From Bacteroidia bacterium (lineage in GTDB: Bacteria > Bacteroidota > Bacteroidia > Flavobacteriales > Flavobacteriaceae): a stretch of 64,000 nt of DNA. Below the pieces are notes generated by a model. The model made no database searches. It was given only the letters and a program-made list of their open reading frames with translations, and was not told the DNA's origin. Position numbers and translations under genes: made by a program. Of this stretch, positions 1 through 9,331 are shown in pieces (the stretch's first letter is position 1; each line of letters begins with the position of its first letter). The stretch lies in assembly GCA_030430385.1 (NCBI GenBank), contig JAUIFO010000006.1, positions 164,433-228,432 on the forward strand. Reading direction: 5' to 3'.

Positions 1-1273
1 AGTCACCCAGAGGGATGATTCCTTTTTCATTTCTGATGACACCACCAATGATTGCAGATTTAGGAAATTCTAAATCTTTGATCGGTTTTTTAGTGATTTT
101 TGAAGTCGATGAGTTGACTTCAAATTCTAATAACTCAGCATTCATATTACTCAGTTTGGTCATCGCTAATACTTCTCCTTTTCTAATATATCTGAAAATA
201 TTATTAGCAGCCAGAAGTTTTTTGTTGATTAACGTGTCGATACCAATAGATTGCGAGAGCTGGTAATAGTCCATATTTTCAACAAGCGCAATGGTTTTTC
301 TAACACCTTTTGATTTCGCTACCAGGCACGACATGATATTTGTTTCGGCGTTTCCAGTAACCGAAATAAATGCATCCATTTCGCTGATGCTTTCTTCTTC
401 AAGGAGTTCTACATTTCTTCCGTCTCCATTAATTACCAAAGCATTAGGTAAGTCGTCGGCAAGATCAAAAGCAATGTCTTTATTTTTTTCAATAATTTTT
501 ACATTGAATTTGCTGGCACACAAATCTTTGGTGGTTTTTTCACCAATATTACTACCGCCAAGAATCATCACGTTTTTGATTTCAGTTTTTACACGACCAG
601 ACAATTCAAACAATTCGGCATCACCACCTTCAGAAGTAATAAATACGACTTTATCACCTTCTTTAAATTGTGTGTCGCCTCTTGGAATGATAGTATATTG
701 TGTTCCGAAGCGTTGAATGGCAATAGGAACAAAGTGAAGTTCAGGAAATACTTGCGCAGCTTCTCTAACAGATTTTCCAACAAAATCTGCAGTTCTTGAA
801 AGGCGTAAGCTCAACATAGTTAGTGCGCCATCTTCAAACTGATAAGTGTCATTAAAGCCATACTGGTTTAATAGCAACTCAATTTCAGAAGCCGCTAACG
901 CTTCAGGAGAAATAAGCTCATCAATACCAAATTTGGTAAATCCAACATCGTCTTTATTATCAATAAATTCAGAATTTGATATTCTGGCAATGGTTCGTTT
1001 AGCACCTAATTCTTTGGCGAGAACACAAGCTGTAATATTTGTAGTTTCAGAAGAAGTAACAGCAATAAAAAGCTCTGAAGTATTGATTCTAGCCTCTTTT
1101 AAAATAGCAATTGAAGTAACATCACCTTTTATAACTCTAATGTCCAAATGGTCATTAGCATAGGTTAAGTTATCTTTATTAATATCAATAAGTGTAATCT
1201 CCTGCGATTCGTAAGACAATAGTTTTGCCAAATGAAATCCGACCTCACCTGCACCTGCAATAATGATCTTCAT
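1..1273 (-). CDS. trkA: Trk potassium uptake regulatory protein TrkA (3' end beyond window)
   Basis: Reading the minus strand from ATG at 1273 gives an open frame of 424 codons that runs off the left edge. It begins MKIIIAGAGEVGFHLAKLL, a Rossmann NAD-binding glycine motif. A second Rossmann unit (VMILGGSNIGEKT) lies in the second half, giving the two RCK_N/RCK_C modules of TrkA. In this family TrkA is a cytosolic NAD(H)-binding gating subunit that sits on the TrkH/TrkG channel and controls K+ uptake. The usual length is about 450 residues, so only roughly 25 C-terminal residues are missing. trkH may lie just left of the window; this is inference. A -7 promoter box lies at 1299-1306. Confidence 0.93.
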   Translation of the reverse strand, partial: MKIIIAGAGEVGFHLAKLLSYESQEITLIDINKDNLTYANDHLDIRVIKGDVTSIAILKEARINTSELFIAVTSSETTNITACVLAKELGAKRTIARISNSEFIDNKDDVGFTKFGIDELISPEALAASEIELLLNQYGFNDTYQFEDGALTMLSLRLSRTADFVGKSVREAAQVFPELHFVPIAIQRFGTQYTIIPRGDTQFKEGDKVVFITSEGGDAELFELSGRVKTEIKNVMILGGSNIGEKTTKDLCASKFNVKIIEKNKDIAFDLADDLPNALVINGDGRNVELLEEESISEMDAFISVTGNAETNIMSCLVAKSKGVRKTIALVENMDYYQLSQSIGIDTLINKKLLAANNIFRYIRKGEVLAMTKLSNMNAELLEFEVNSSTSKITKKPIKDLEFPKSAIIGGVIRNEKGIIPLGD

Positions 1274-1298
1274 CTAATACGTGTATTGAAAAAACATA

Positions 1299-1306
1299 CA
1301 AATATA
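1299..1306 (-). promoter_or_regulatory. -7 promoter box of trkA
   Basis: The minus strand reads TATATTTG, matching the Bacteroidota sigma-A -7 element TAnnTTTG. It lies 25 nt upstream of the trkA ATG. No convincing -33 element is visible. Confidence 0.5.
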
Positions 1307-1388
1307 CTACATTATTATGGCAATAAAACGAAATATTAAGTGATAATAATTGATTGTATAATTTCTTAATTCATAATTGAGAGTTGTC

Positions 1389-1396
1389 TATATTTG
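1389..1396 (+). promoter_or_regulatory. -7 promoter box of ubiE-porT
   Basis: TATATTTG matches TAnnTTTG and ends 15 nt before the GTG at 1412. The in-frame TTG at 1394 is part of this box, so it would lie upstream of the transcript and is unlikely to be the translation start. Confidence 0.6.
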
Positions 1397-1411
1397 CAAA
1401 AAAAATGCACA

Positions 1412-2140
1412 GTGTCAAAAGTTAAGCCATATAAAGACAGCGATTTAAATAAAAAAGCGCAAGTCACTCAAATGTTTGATAATATTTCTAAGGAATATGA
1501 CGGACTTAATCGTGTTATTTCGTTTGGAATTGATATTAAATGGCGAAATAGAGTGGTCGATATTGTTGCTAAAACAAATCCTGAAAACATACTTGATATC
1601 GCTACTGGAACTGGAGATTTGGCTATAAGTTTGTCTAAAACGTCTGCCCAAAAGATTGTAGGTTTAGATATTAGCGATGGCATGCTGGAAGTTGGTAGAA
1701 AAAAGATCAATGCTAAAAATTTAGACGATAAGATAACGATGGTTATTGGTGATTCTGAAAACTTACCTTTTGAAGACAATACCTTTGATGCCATTACTGT
1801 AGCCTTTGGTGTAAGAAATTTTGAAACACTTGAAAAAGGGCTTGCTGAAATTTTTAGAGTGCTAAAACCTGGTGGTGTTTTTGTGATTTTGGAGACTTCT
1901 GTGCCAACTAAAACACCATTTAAACAGGGTTACAATTTTTATACTAAATATATTTTGCCTACTATTGGTAAATTATTTTCTAAAGATCAATCTGCGTATT
2001 CCTATTTATGCGAATCGGCTTCGGTATTTCCTTTTGGAGAAGCTTTGAACAATATTTTGCGTAAAATTGGGTTTATTAACGTTGAAGATCAGCCTCAGAC
2101 TTTTGGAGTAGCTACTATTTATAAAGCTTCAAAAGCCTAA
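1412..2140 (+). CDS. ubiE: Demethylmenaquinone methyltransferase (UbiE/MenG)
   Basis: This is a 242-residue class I SAM methyltransferase. It catalyses the last step of menaquinone synthesis, methylating demethylmenaquinone. SAM motif I ([10 protein letters not shown]) is at about residues 61-70, and the family signature around FGVRNFE follows. I chose the GTG at 1412 ([12 protein letters not shown]) because flavobacterial homologues, as I recall them, begin at the equivalent residue. The upstream TTG at 1394 also sits inside the -7 box. porT starts 10 nt downstream, so the two are probably co-transcribed. Menaquinone is the electron acceptor of the Nqr complex encoded next door. Confidence 0.93.
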   Translation: MSKVKPYKDSDLNKKAQVTQMFDNISKEYDGLNRVISFGIDIKWRNRVVDIVAKTNPENILDIATGTGDLAISLSKTSAQKIVGLDISDGMLEVGRKKINAKNLDDKITMVIGDSENLPFEDNTFDAITVAFGVRNFETLEKGLAEIFRVLKPGGVFVILETSVPTKTPFKQGYNFYTKYILPTIGKLFSKDQSAYSYLCESASVFPFGEALNNILRKIGFINVEDQPQTFGVATIYKASKA

Positions 2141-2150
2141 TGAATCTCAT

Positions 2151-2864
2151 ATGAAGAAAGTATTTGCAATCTTAGCCTTATGTATTGTGTCGCAAACTGC
2201 GAGCGCACAGTTGTTTAGTAGAGAGAAGATTAAAAACAACGAAAATTTTGACAAAGCCTTTTTGTCTTGGGGTTTTTATCTTGGTCTGAACAATTACGAT
2301 TATCAATTCAATTATGAGCAAGATCTGAAAGATATTCTTGTTGAAACGAATGTCGGATTTAGTGTTGGATTGATCTCCAATATGAGAATTAGCGAACATT
2401 TAGATCTTAGATTTGAACCCGGATTATTTATTACACAACGTAATGTTATGTATGATCCAAGTTACTTTGATGGAATAGAATTTAACGATTCTGATCTCAT
2501 GCGAGAGGTGAAGTCGACCTATGTGCACTTTCCGTTACTTTTAAAAATCTCTACAAAGCGCATTAATAATTTTAAGCCTTTTATTATTGGTGGTATATCT
2601 TCAGCCATAAATTTATCTAGTAATGAGGATAATCCAGACGATAATAGTGTTGGACAATTTAGAACCAAGAAAAGTGTGGCTTTCTATGAAATTGGATTCG
2701 GAATTGATTTCTACAACCAATGGTTTAAGTTTTCACCATCAATTAGAGGTGTGTTTGCAATGAACGACGAAATTGTTCGTGATGTAGATCCAAATAGCCC
2801 TTGGACTAGCAATGTTACAACAATGAAAACACGAGGCATTTTCCTTAATTTTACCTTTCAATAA
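2151..2864 (+). CDS. porT: PorT/SprT-like type IX secretion outer-membrane protein
   Basis: A 237-residue protein with a Sec signal peptide (MKKVFAILALCIVSQTASAQ), then alternating amphipathic strands typical of an eight-strand outer-membrane beta-barrel (PorT family). It ends in FLNFTFQ, an aromatic C-terminus typical of barrels. PorT (SprT in Flavobacterium) is needed for type IX secretion and gliding. Linkage to ubiE is, to my knowledge, common in Flavobacteriaceae, which supports PorT itself rather than a generic PorT-family barrel. The secreted protein at 16178-18715 has the kind of sorting tail this system uses. Confidence 0.8.
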   Translation: MKKVFAILALCIVSQTASAQLFSREKIKNNENFDKAFLSWGFYLGLNNYDYQFNYEQDLKDILVETNVGFSVGLISNMRISEHLDLRFEPGLFITQRNVMYDPSYFDGIEFNDSDLMREVKSTYVHFPLLLKISTKRINNFKPFIIGGISSAINLSSNEDNPDDNSVGQFRTKKSVAFYEIGFGIDFYNQWFKFSPSIRGVFAMNDEIVRDVDPNSPWTSNVTTMKTRGIFLNFTFQ

Positions 2865-2994
2865 ACACCTTACATAACCATACTTTTGCTGTAGGATTAC
2901 TTCAATTTAAAGACAGCTATTTATTTTTTATTTAGAATCAATAAAAATAAGCAACTTCCTATATGTGACACGTTTTTATAAGTTTTTTAATTCG

Positions 2995-3002
2995 TATTTT
3001 TG
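2995..3002 (+). promoter_or_regulatory. -7 promoter box of the nqr operon
   Basis: TATTTTTG matches TAnnTTTG and ends 37 nt before nqrA ATG at 3040. It is the only good match in the 175-nt gap after porT. Confidence 0.6.
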
Positions 3003-3039
3003 CACCGATTTTTAGACAACTAATTTCAATAATAAGCGT

Positions 3040-4389
3040 ATGTCAAAAGACATTAAAATTAAAAAAGGTCTAGATATAAAACTTATAGGTGAAGCTGAAA
3101 AATCAGTAGAACAAGCCATTATAAGTAATTTCTGCACTATTAGACCTGAAGATTTTCACAGCGTTATTCCAAAATTAATATCTAAAGAAGGTGCTACTTT
3201 AAAAGTTGGTGATGTGATCTTTCATGATAAAAACATCGAAGACATTAAGTATGTATCTCCTGTTTCTGGAACTGTTGTAGAAATTCAAAGAGGACCAAAA
3301 CGTCGTATTGACGCCATCAAAATTCAAGCTGATAAAGAACAATCATTCAAAGATTTTGGAACTTTAAATGCTAATGCTGATGCTGAAACGATCAAAAAAC
3401 GATTATTAGCTAGTGGATGCTGGCCGTTTATAAAGCAAAGACCTTACGATGTTGTTGCTAATCCTGAACGTTCACCTAAAGCTATTTTTATTTCAGGTCA
3501 CAATACAGCGCCTTTAGCAGCCGATTTAGATTTTGTGCTTCAAGGTAAAGAAGCCGAATTACAAGCTGCAGTTTCAGCCATATCTAAATTAACAGAGGGT
3601 CAGGTTCACATTGGTGTGGGATCAAACAATTCTCCTTTAGCAGGATTGAGCGATGCAGCTACGCATCAAATTTCAGGACCACATCCAGCTGGTAATGTTG
3701 GCACAATGATCAATAAAATTAATCCTGTTAATAAAGGCGAAACAGTGTGGACTGTTAACGCACAGGATTTAGTGATTATTGGTGAGTTGTTACTTACAGG
3801 TAAGTTCAATGCCGAGCGTATTGTTGCATTAGCTGGATCTTCAGTTGAAAAACCAAGATATTTTAAAACCAGAATCGGAAGCGAAGTGGCTACAATGATT
3901 TATGATCATGGTGTTGAAAAAGATGGTAACGATCGTATCATTTCTGGAAATGTCTTGTCTGGAAAACAACTAAAACCAGATGGTTCTTTAGGATATTATG
4001 ATAATTTAATTACTGTGATTCCTGAAGGTGATGATTATGAATTTTTTGGTTGGAATAAACCAATTTTTAATAAGATCTCTACCTCTAGAGCATTGACATT
4101 CTCTTGGTTAACGCCTAAGAAGAAATACGATTTAAATACCAATACCAATGGTGAACATCGTGCTTTTGTAACCACAGGAACTTACGAAGAAGTATTTCCA
4201 CTAGATATTTATCCATTACAAATTTTAAAAGCTTGTAAGTATGAAGATTTAGATGAAATGGAAGCTCTTGGAATGTATGAAGTTGCTCCTGAAGATTTTG
4301 CGCTTACTGAGTTTGTATGTGTGTCTAAACAACCACATCAAGATATTATTAGAAAAGGTTTAGACTTAATGCTTAAAGAGATAGGATAA
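3040..4389 (+). CDS. nqrA: Na+-translocating NADH:quinone reductase subunit A
   Basis: 449 residues, the usual NqrA length. The N-terminus (KIKKGLDIKLIGEAEKSVEQ) and the SLBB-like central region match the NqrA/RnfC-related family. NqrA is the cytoplasmic, cofactor-free peripheral subunit of the six-subunit Na+-NQR, which oxidises NADH, reduces quinone and pumps Na+. It is the first gene of the nqrABCDEF operon, with a -7 box 37 nt upstream. Its TAA overlaps the nqrB ATG by one base (TAATG), consistent with translational coupling. Confidence 0.96.
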   Translation: MSKDIKIKKGLDIKLIGEAEKSVEQAIISNFCTIRPEDFHSVIPKLISKEGATLKVGDVIFHDKNIEDIKYVSPVSGTVVEIQRGPKRRIDAIKIQADKEQSFKDFGTLNANADAETIKKRLLASGCWPFIKQRPYDVVANPERSPKAIFISGHNTAPLAADLDFVLQGKEAELQAAVSAISKLTEGQVHIGVGSNNSPLAGLSDAATHQISGPHPAGNVGTMINKINPVNKGETVWTVNAQDLVIIGELLLTGKFNAERIVALAGSSVEKPRYFKTRIGSEVATMIYDHGVEKDGNDRIISGNVLSGKQLKPDGSLGYYDNLITVIPEGDDYEFFGWNKPIFNKISTSRALTFSWLTPKKKYDLNTNTNGEHRAFVTTGTYEEVFPLDIYPLQILKACKYEDLDEMEALGMYEVAPEDFALTEFVCVSKQPHQDIIRKGLDLMLKEIG

Positions 4390-5612
4390 TGGGTTTAAAA
4401 AGTAGTTTACATAATTTAAAAGAAAAGTATAAAGGCAAGAAAATGGCGCCTGCGTTTAACGCAATCCATACCTTTTTATACTTACCAAACGAGACCACTC
4501 ATAACGGAACTCATATTAAAGTTGCCGATGATTTAAAACGTACGATGAATACGGTAATCATGGCATTGGTCCCTTGTTTAATCTTTGGAATGTTTAATGC
4601 TGGATACCAGCATCACATTGCACTTGGTCAAATTGAAGCCTCTAGCGGTTTTCTTGGGTCTACGTTTTGGACTTGGGACAACCTTGTAGTAGGATTGTGG
4701 CAAGTACTGCCTTTAGTGATTGTTTCTTATGGTGTTGGATTAGCTGTTGAATTCTTATTCGCAGTTTTAAAAGGACACGAAGTTGAAGAAGGTTACTTGG
4801 TAACTGGTATGCTTGTTCCTTTAATTGTACCTGTAGATATTCCATTATGGATGCTTGCTGTTGCTGTTGTTTTTGGAGTTGTAATTGGTAAAGAAGTATT
4901 TGGTGGTACAGGAATGAATATTCTAAATCCTGCGTTAACCATCAGAGCTTTCTTATTCTTTGCATATCCTACGTGGATGTCTGGAGACAAAGTTTGGGTT
5001 CATGGTGCTGTAGAACGCGACCAAATGATCGCAGCTGGTGAGAACTTAGATGCAATTTCTGGTGAGACAATTCTTGGTAGCTTAGCTCAAAATAAAGCTG
5101 CTGGTTACGAAGTTATGGATATGTTCTACGGAATTATTCCTGGATCAGTTGGAGAGACTTCTGTATTACTCATTTTATTAGCTGGATTATTCTTGATATT
5201 TACCAAAATCGGAAGCTGGAGAATTATGTTGTCTTCAGTTATTGGTGCTTTAGTCATGGGATTGATTTTTAATGGTGTAGTGAGTTCAGGATGGATCACA
5301 GAATCTAGTAAATTCTATGGTTTAATGAGTACTGAATTCTGGCATCACTTGCTTATTGGAGGTTTTGCTTTTGGTACTGTATTTATGGCTACAGATCCTG
5401 TAACTGCGTCACAAACCAACAAAGGAAAATGGATCTATGGATTCTTAGTTGGATTTATCTCAATTATGATTCGTGTATTCAATCCAGCATACCCAGAAGG
5501 TGTAATGTTAGCTATATTATTGATGAATGTTTTTGCACCTACAATTGATCACTATGTGGTTCAAGGTAATGTGAAACGTCGTATGAAGCGTTTAAAAGTT
5601 AAAACTGCTTAA
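4389..5612 (+). CDS. nqrB: Na+-translocating NADH:quinone reductase subunit B
   Basis: 407 residues with about ten hydrophobic segments. NqrB is the central membrane subunit; it carries riboflavin and one covalently bound FMN. The SGET tetrad at residues 224-227 lies where the family carries its SGAT-type flavinylation motif, so Thr227 is the likely FMN-phosphoester site. The second residue before Thr is the usual position of Ala, here Glu is adjacent to Thr. The FMN would be attached by an ApbE enzyme, and one is encoded at 10686-11768. The next gene, nqrC, starts 2 nt after the stop. Confidence 0.96.
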   Translation: MGLKSSLHNLKEKYKGKKMAPAFNAIHTFLYLPNETTHNGTHIKVADDLKRTMNTVIMALVPCLIFGMFNAGYQHHIALGQIEASSGFLGSTFWTWDNLVVGLWQVLPLVIVSYGVGLAVEFLFAVLKGHEVEEGYLVTGMLVPLIVPVDIPLWMLAVAVVFGVVIGKEVFGGTGMNILNPALTIRAFLFFAYPTWMSGDKVWVHGAVERDQMIAAGENLDAISGETILGSLAQNKAAGYEVMDMFYGIIPGSVGETSVLLILLAGLFLIFTKIGSWRIMLSSVIGALVMGLIFNGVVSSGWITESSKFYGLMSTEFWHHLLIGGFAFGTVFMATDPVTASQTNKGKWIYGFLVGFISIMIRVFNPAYPEGVMLAILLMNVFAPTIDHYVVQGNVKRRMKRLKVKTA

Positions 5613-5614
5613 TC

Positions 5615-6406
5615 ATGGAAAAGAGAACAGATAAAAATTCATATACTATCATATTCGCTATTGTGATGGTACTGGTTGTTGGAACTTTACTTGCTGGTTT
5701 AGCGTCTTCGCTCAAGCCTCGAATAAGTGAAAATCAAAGACTTGAAAAGCAACAAAACATCTTATACGCAATGGGTATCAACAATAATGATGATACTAGT
5801 GCTAATTTCATTGCAACTGAAAATGCTGAAAAGCTTTTTACTGAAAATGTAGAAGAGCAAATGGTGTTAACATCTAAAGATGGAAAACTTGTAAGTCAGA
5901 TGACAAGACAAGAATATATGGATGCCAATAATGGTCAAGAGCCTTATTTAATTGACGTAAAAAAGCAAAAAAGTAATGCTAAAAATGGTGAAGGAAGACA
6001 ACTGCCTTTATTTATTGGAAAGAGCAAAGATGGTAATACAGTGTATGTAGCTCCTATATATGGTAAAGGACTTTGGGATGCAATTTGGGGCTATGTTGCT
6101 ATGGATAAAAACATGGTAGTTCAAGGCGCTTACTTTGATCATAAAGGTGAGACACCTGGATTAGGTGCTAACATCAAGCAACGTTATTTTATGGATGATT
6201 TCATCGGTGAGCATTTATTATCTGCTGATGGTGCCTTCAAAGGGATAACTGTGGCAAAAGGAAATGCCGATCCAAAGAACAACGACAAAACAGATAATGA
6301 AGTAGATGCCATAGCAGGTGCTACAATAACAGGTGATGGAGTTTCAGCAATGATTAAAAGTGACTTGAGACTTTACAAACCTTATTTTGATAATTTAAAA
6401 AATTAA
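5615..6406 (+). CDS. nqrC: Na+-translocating NADH:quinone reductase subunit C
   Basis: 263 residues: one N-terminal membrane anchor (about residues 10-32), then a periplasmic FMN-binding domain. The AIAGATITGDGV stretch contains the flavinylation motif, with Thr237 the likely covalent FMN carrier. The canonical SGAT is AGAT here, a tolerated variation of the first position as far as I know. A GETPGLGANI segment typical of FMN-binding domains precedes it. Gaps to the neighbours are 2 and 8 nt, so it sits in the middle of the operon. Confidence 0.96.
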   Translation: MEKRTDKNSYTIIFAIVMVLVVGTLLAGLASSLKPRISENQRLEKQQNILYAMGINNNDDTSANFIATENAEKLFTENVEEQMVLTSKDGKLVSQMTRQEYMDANNGQEPYLIDVKKQKSNAKNGEGRQLPLFIGKSKDGNTVYVAPIYGKGLWDAIWGYVAMDKNMVVQGAYFDHKGETPGLGANIKQRYFMDDFIGEHLLSADGAFKGITVAKGNADPKNNDKTDNEVDAIAGATITGDGVSAMIKSDLRLYKPYFDNLKN

Positions 6407-6414
6407 GTAAGACT

Positions 6415-7059
6415 ATGGGACTACTTTCAAAAAAAGACGCCAAGTTAATTACAGATCCGTTAGCAGATAATAACCCAATCACCATTCAGGTTCTTGGTAT
6501 TTGTTCTGCTTTGGCAATTACTGCTGAATTGGAAGCTTCTATCGTGATGTCTATTTCAGTATTGTTTGTAATGGGAGTTGGTAATGTGGTGATTTCGCTA
6601 ATGCGAAATATCATTCCTTCTAAAATCAGAATTATTGCGCAATTAATTGTTGTGGCAACTTTAGTGATTATAGTGGATTTAGTACTCAAAGCGTTTGCTT
6701 ATGAGTTAAGTAAAACATTATCAGTATTTGTTGGTTTGATTATTACCAACTGTATCATTATGGGACGATTTGAAGCGTTTGCCTTAGGTAATGGACCATG
6801 GCGTTCGTTTTTAGATGGTATTGGTAATGCTGCTGGATATGCTGTAATACTTATTATCGTAGGATTCTTTAGAGAATTGTTAGGTTCTGGGACGTTATTA
6901 GGAATTCCAATTTTAGGAGATCCTATCGAAAAAACTGGACTATACTCTATAGGTTACGAAAACAACGGATTTATGTTATTATCACCAATGGCATTAATCG
7001 TTGTCGGTATTATCATTTGGGTACAACGAACTAGAAATAAAGACTTAGTAGAAGACTAA
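6415..7059 (+). CDS. nqrD: Na+-translocating NADH:quinone reductase subunit D
   Basis: 214 residues and about six membrane helices; NqrD/RnfE family. It contains the conserved CSALAIT region (residue ~30) and the NCIIMGRFEAFA region (residue ~110). In this family NqrD and NqrE form an inverted-topology pair that binds an intramembrane Fe-S centre between conserved cysteines and forms part of the ion path. It is followed by an unusually long 82-nt gap before nqrE that holds a short tandem repeat. Confidence 0.96.
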   Translation: MGLLSKKDAKLITDPLADNNPITIQVLGICSALAITAELEASIVMSISVLFVMGVGNVVISLMRNIIPSKIRIIAQLIVVATLVIIVDLVLKAFAYELSKTLSVFVGLIITNCIIMGRFEAFALGNGPWRSFLDGIGNAAGYAVILIIVGFFRELLGSGTLLGIPILGDPIEKTGLYSIGYENNGFMLLSPMALIVVGIIIWVQRTRNKDLVED

Positions 7060-7101
7060 TAATTAAGTTAGCAGTAGATCAGTCGAGTAGGCAGTTTTGC
7101 G

Positions 7102-7132
7102 ACAGATGACTGATAACTGAAGACCGAAGACT
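7102..7132 (+). repeat. Heptamer tandem repeat inside the nqr operon
   Basis: Four imperfect copies of ACnGAnn occur in register (ACAGATG, ACTGATA, ACTGAAG, ACCGAAG), followed by a partial ACT. They lie in the 82-nt nqrD-nqrE gap, whereas all other junctions in this operon are 8 nt or less. The block looks inserted; no coding function is seen. Confidence 0.6.
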
Positions 7133-7141
7133 TATAAAAAT

Positions 7142-7858
7142 ATGGAACATTTAGAATTATTTTTTAAATCAATATTTATAGATAATATGGTATTTGCCAC
7201 GTTCTTAGGAATGTGTTCTTACTTAGCAGTATCTAAAAAAGTATCAACAGCTGTTGGTTTAGGAGCAGCAGTAATTTTCGTATTGGCAATTACAGTACCT
7301 TTAAACTGGTTATTAGATCAATACATTTTACAACCAGGCGCTTTAACTTGGTTAGGTCCTGAGTATGCAGATTATGACTTAAGCTTTTTATCTTTTATCA
7401 TGTTTATTGCTACCATCGCTACAATGGTACAATTAGTAGAGATTGTTGTTGAGAAGTTCTCACCTTCACTGTACAATTCGTTAGGGATCTTTTTACCATT
7501 AATTGCTGTAAATTGTGCGATTTTAGGAGGTTCTTTATTCATGCAATCAAGAGAAATTGCTTCTTTCGGATTGGCCTTAAATTACGGAATTGGTTCAGGA
7601 ATTGGATGGTTCTTAGCCATTTTAGCGATTGCGGCTATTAGAGAAAAAATTAGATATTCTAACGTACCACCAGCATTAAGAGGTTTAGGAATTACATTCA
7701 TTATCACAGGACTTATGGCTATTGGTTTTATGAGTTTTGGCGGAATGTTAACTGGAGGCGATGAAGAAGGTGCTAAAAAAGAAGACTCTACAGCTCAAGT
7801 GGAAACTCAGATAGAAGATAAGAAAGATTTAGCTAACAATATTAAAATTGAAGAGTAG
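7142..7858 (+). CDS. nqrE: Na+-translocating NADH:quinone reductase subunit E
   Basis: 238 residues: six hydrophobic helices in the first ~200 residues with conserved cysteines ([19 protein letters not shown]). These family cysteines ligate the intramembrane iron centre together with NqrD. The last ~35 residues form a hydrophilic, highly charged tail (from about [10 protein letters not shown] onward) that proteobacterial NqrE (~198 residues) lacks. Such tails may be general in Bacteroidota; I could not check. nqrF starts 1 nt after the stop. Confidence 0.95.
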   Translation: MEHLELFFKSIFIDNMVFATFLGMCSYLAVSKKVSTAVGLGAAVIFVLAITVPLNWLLDQYILQPGALTWLGPEYADYDLSFLSFIMFIATIATMVQLVEIVVEKFSPSLYNSLGIFLPLIAVNCAILGGSLFMQSREIASFGLALNYGIGSGIGWFLAILAIAAIREKIRYSNVPPALRGLGITFIITGLMAIGFMSFGGMLTGGDEEGAKKEDSTAQVETQIEDKKDLANNIKIEE

Positions 7859-7859
7859 T

Positions 7860-9173
7860 ATGATATTTCTAGAAGCAGGAACAATAGGAACAGTAGTCGC
7901 TACAGTAGCAGCATTTTTATTGGTAATATTAATACTGGTTGCTTTACTACTGTTTGTAAAACAAAAATTATCACCATCTGGTCCAGTGACCATCAAGATT
8001 AATGGTGAAAAAGAAATACAAGTAGCCTCTGGAGGTACATTATTATCAACACTTGGTGCTGAAAAAATATTTTTACCATCAGCTTGTGGTGGTGGTGGGA
8101 CATGCATCCAATGTGAATGTCATGTGTTATCTGGTGGAGGTGAAGCTCTACCAACAGAAACACCTCACTTCAGTAGAAAAGAGCTGCAACATGGAGCACG
8201 CTTATCGTGTCAGGTGAAAGTAAAACAGGATATGGAAATCACCATTCCTGAAGAAGTATTCGGAATTAAAAAATGGGAAGCTGTTGTTGTTCGTAATTAC
8301 AATGTGGCTTCTTTCATCAAAGAATTTGTTGTTGAAATTCCTGAAGATATGAACTATAAAGCAGGTGGTTATATTCAAATTGAAATTCCACCTTGTGAAA
8401 TCAAATATTCTGACATTGATATTACGGCGCATCCTGAAGAACACGAAACTCCAGATAAGTTTCAAGCTGAATGGGATAAGTTTGGTTTATGGCCTTTAGT
8501 AATGAAAAATGACGAAACTGTTGAACGTGCTTATTCAATGGCTTCTTACCCAGCTGAAGGACGTGAGATCATGTTAAATGTACGTATTGCAACACCACCT
8601 TGGGATCGTAGTAAAAATGCTTGGATGGACGTAAATCCAGGTGTGGCATCATCATACATTTTTGCGCAAAAGCCTGGTGATAAAGTGGTGATTTCAGGAC
8701 CTTATGGTGAATTCTTTATTAATGAATCAGAAAGCGAAATGCTTTATGTTGGTGGTGGAGCAGGAATGGCACCAATGCGCTCGCATTTATACCATTTGTT
8801 CAGAACTATTAAAACTGGACGTAAAGTAACCTATTGGTATGGTGGTCGTTCAAAACGTGAGTTGTTTTACATCGAACACTTTAGAAAATTAGAACGAGAC
8901 TTCCCTAACTTTAAATTCTACATGGCACTATCTGAACCATTAGAAGAAGATAACTGGAAAGTTAAAAAAGATATTAATGATGAAGCAGGAGATGGTTTTG
9001 TTGGATTTATTCACAATTGTGTAATTGATAATTATTTAAACCATCACGATGCTCCTGAAGACATTGAATTGTATTTCTGTGGTCCGCCATTAATGAACCA
9101 AGCTGTTCAAAAAATGGGTGAAGACTTCGGAATTCCTGATGAGCACATTAGATTCGATGACTTTGGAGGATAG
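7860..9173 (+). CDS. nqrF: Na+-translocating NADH:quinone reductase subunit F (NADH-oxidising)
   Basis: 437 residues from ATG at 7860; an in-frame TTG at 7848 overlaps nqrE and is less likely. An N-terminal helix (about residues 8-33) is followed by a 2Fe-2S ferredoxin domain with Cys76, Cys82, Cys85 and Cys117. A ferredoxin-reductase-type FAD/NADH domain follows (RAYSMASYP for FAD, GGGAGMAPMRSH and YFCGPPLMN for NADH). It ends FDDFGG, as the family does. This is the entry point for electrons from NADH. It is the last nqr gene, followed by a strong terminator at 9207-9234. Confidence 0.97.
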   Translation: MIFLEAGTIGTVVATVAAFLLVILILVALLLFVKQKLSPSGPVTIKINGEKEIQVASGGTLLSTLGAEKIFLPSACGGGGTCIQCECHVLSGGGEALPTETPHFSRKELQHGARLSCQVKVKQDMEITIPEEVFGIKKWEAVVVRNYNVASFIKEFVVEIPEDMNYKAGGYIQIEIPPCEIKYSDIDITAHPEEHETPDKFQAEWDKFGLWPLVMKNDETVERAYSMASYPAEGREIMLNVRIATPPWDRSKNAWMDVNPGVASSYIFAQKPGDKVVISGPYGEFFINESESEMLYVGGGAGMAPMRSHLYHLFRTIKTGRKVTYWYGGRSKRELFYIEHFRKLERDFPNFKFYMALSEPLEEDNWKVKKDINDEAGDGFVGFIHNCVIDNYLNHHDAPEDIELYFCGPPLMNQAVQKMGEDFGIPDEHIRFDDFGG

Positions 9174-9206
9174 TAGTATACTTTCAAAATAGAAATTCAC
9201 AATATA

Positions 9207-9234
9207 AACCAACTCTTATGAGTTGGTTTTTTTT
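9207..9234 (+). terminator. Rho-independent terminator of the nqr operon
   Basis: A perfect 9-bp stem AACCAACTC/GAGTTGGTT with loop TTAT is followed by an uninterrupted T run. Confidence 0.9.
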
Positions 9235-9331
9235 ATGACTCAGAATTAAAACCCATGTTGTCTTTTTATTAATCAAACGTTAATTTTCTGATGGTTAATA
9301 CGAAACGATTTGTAATTGACGTTTCATAGTT

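Noticed and set aside
15..1163. Open frames on the plus strand over the left edge
   Set aside because: They are antisense to trkA, whose minus-strand frame is continuous from 1273 to the edge with recognisable Rossmann motifs.
1394..1411. TTG at 1394 as ubiE start
   Set aside because: It lies inside the -7 promoter box; the GTG at 1412 fits the family start as I recall it.
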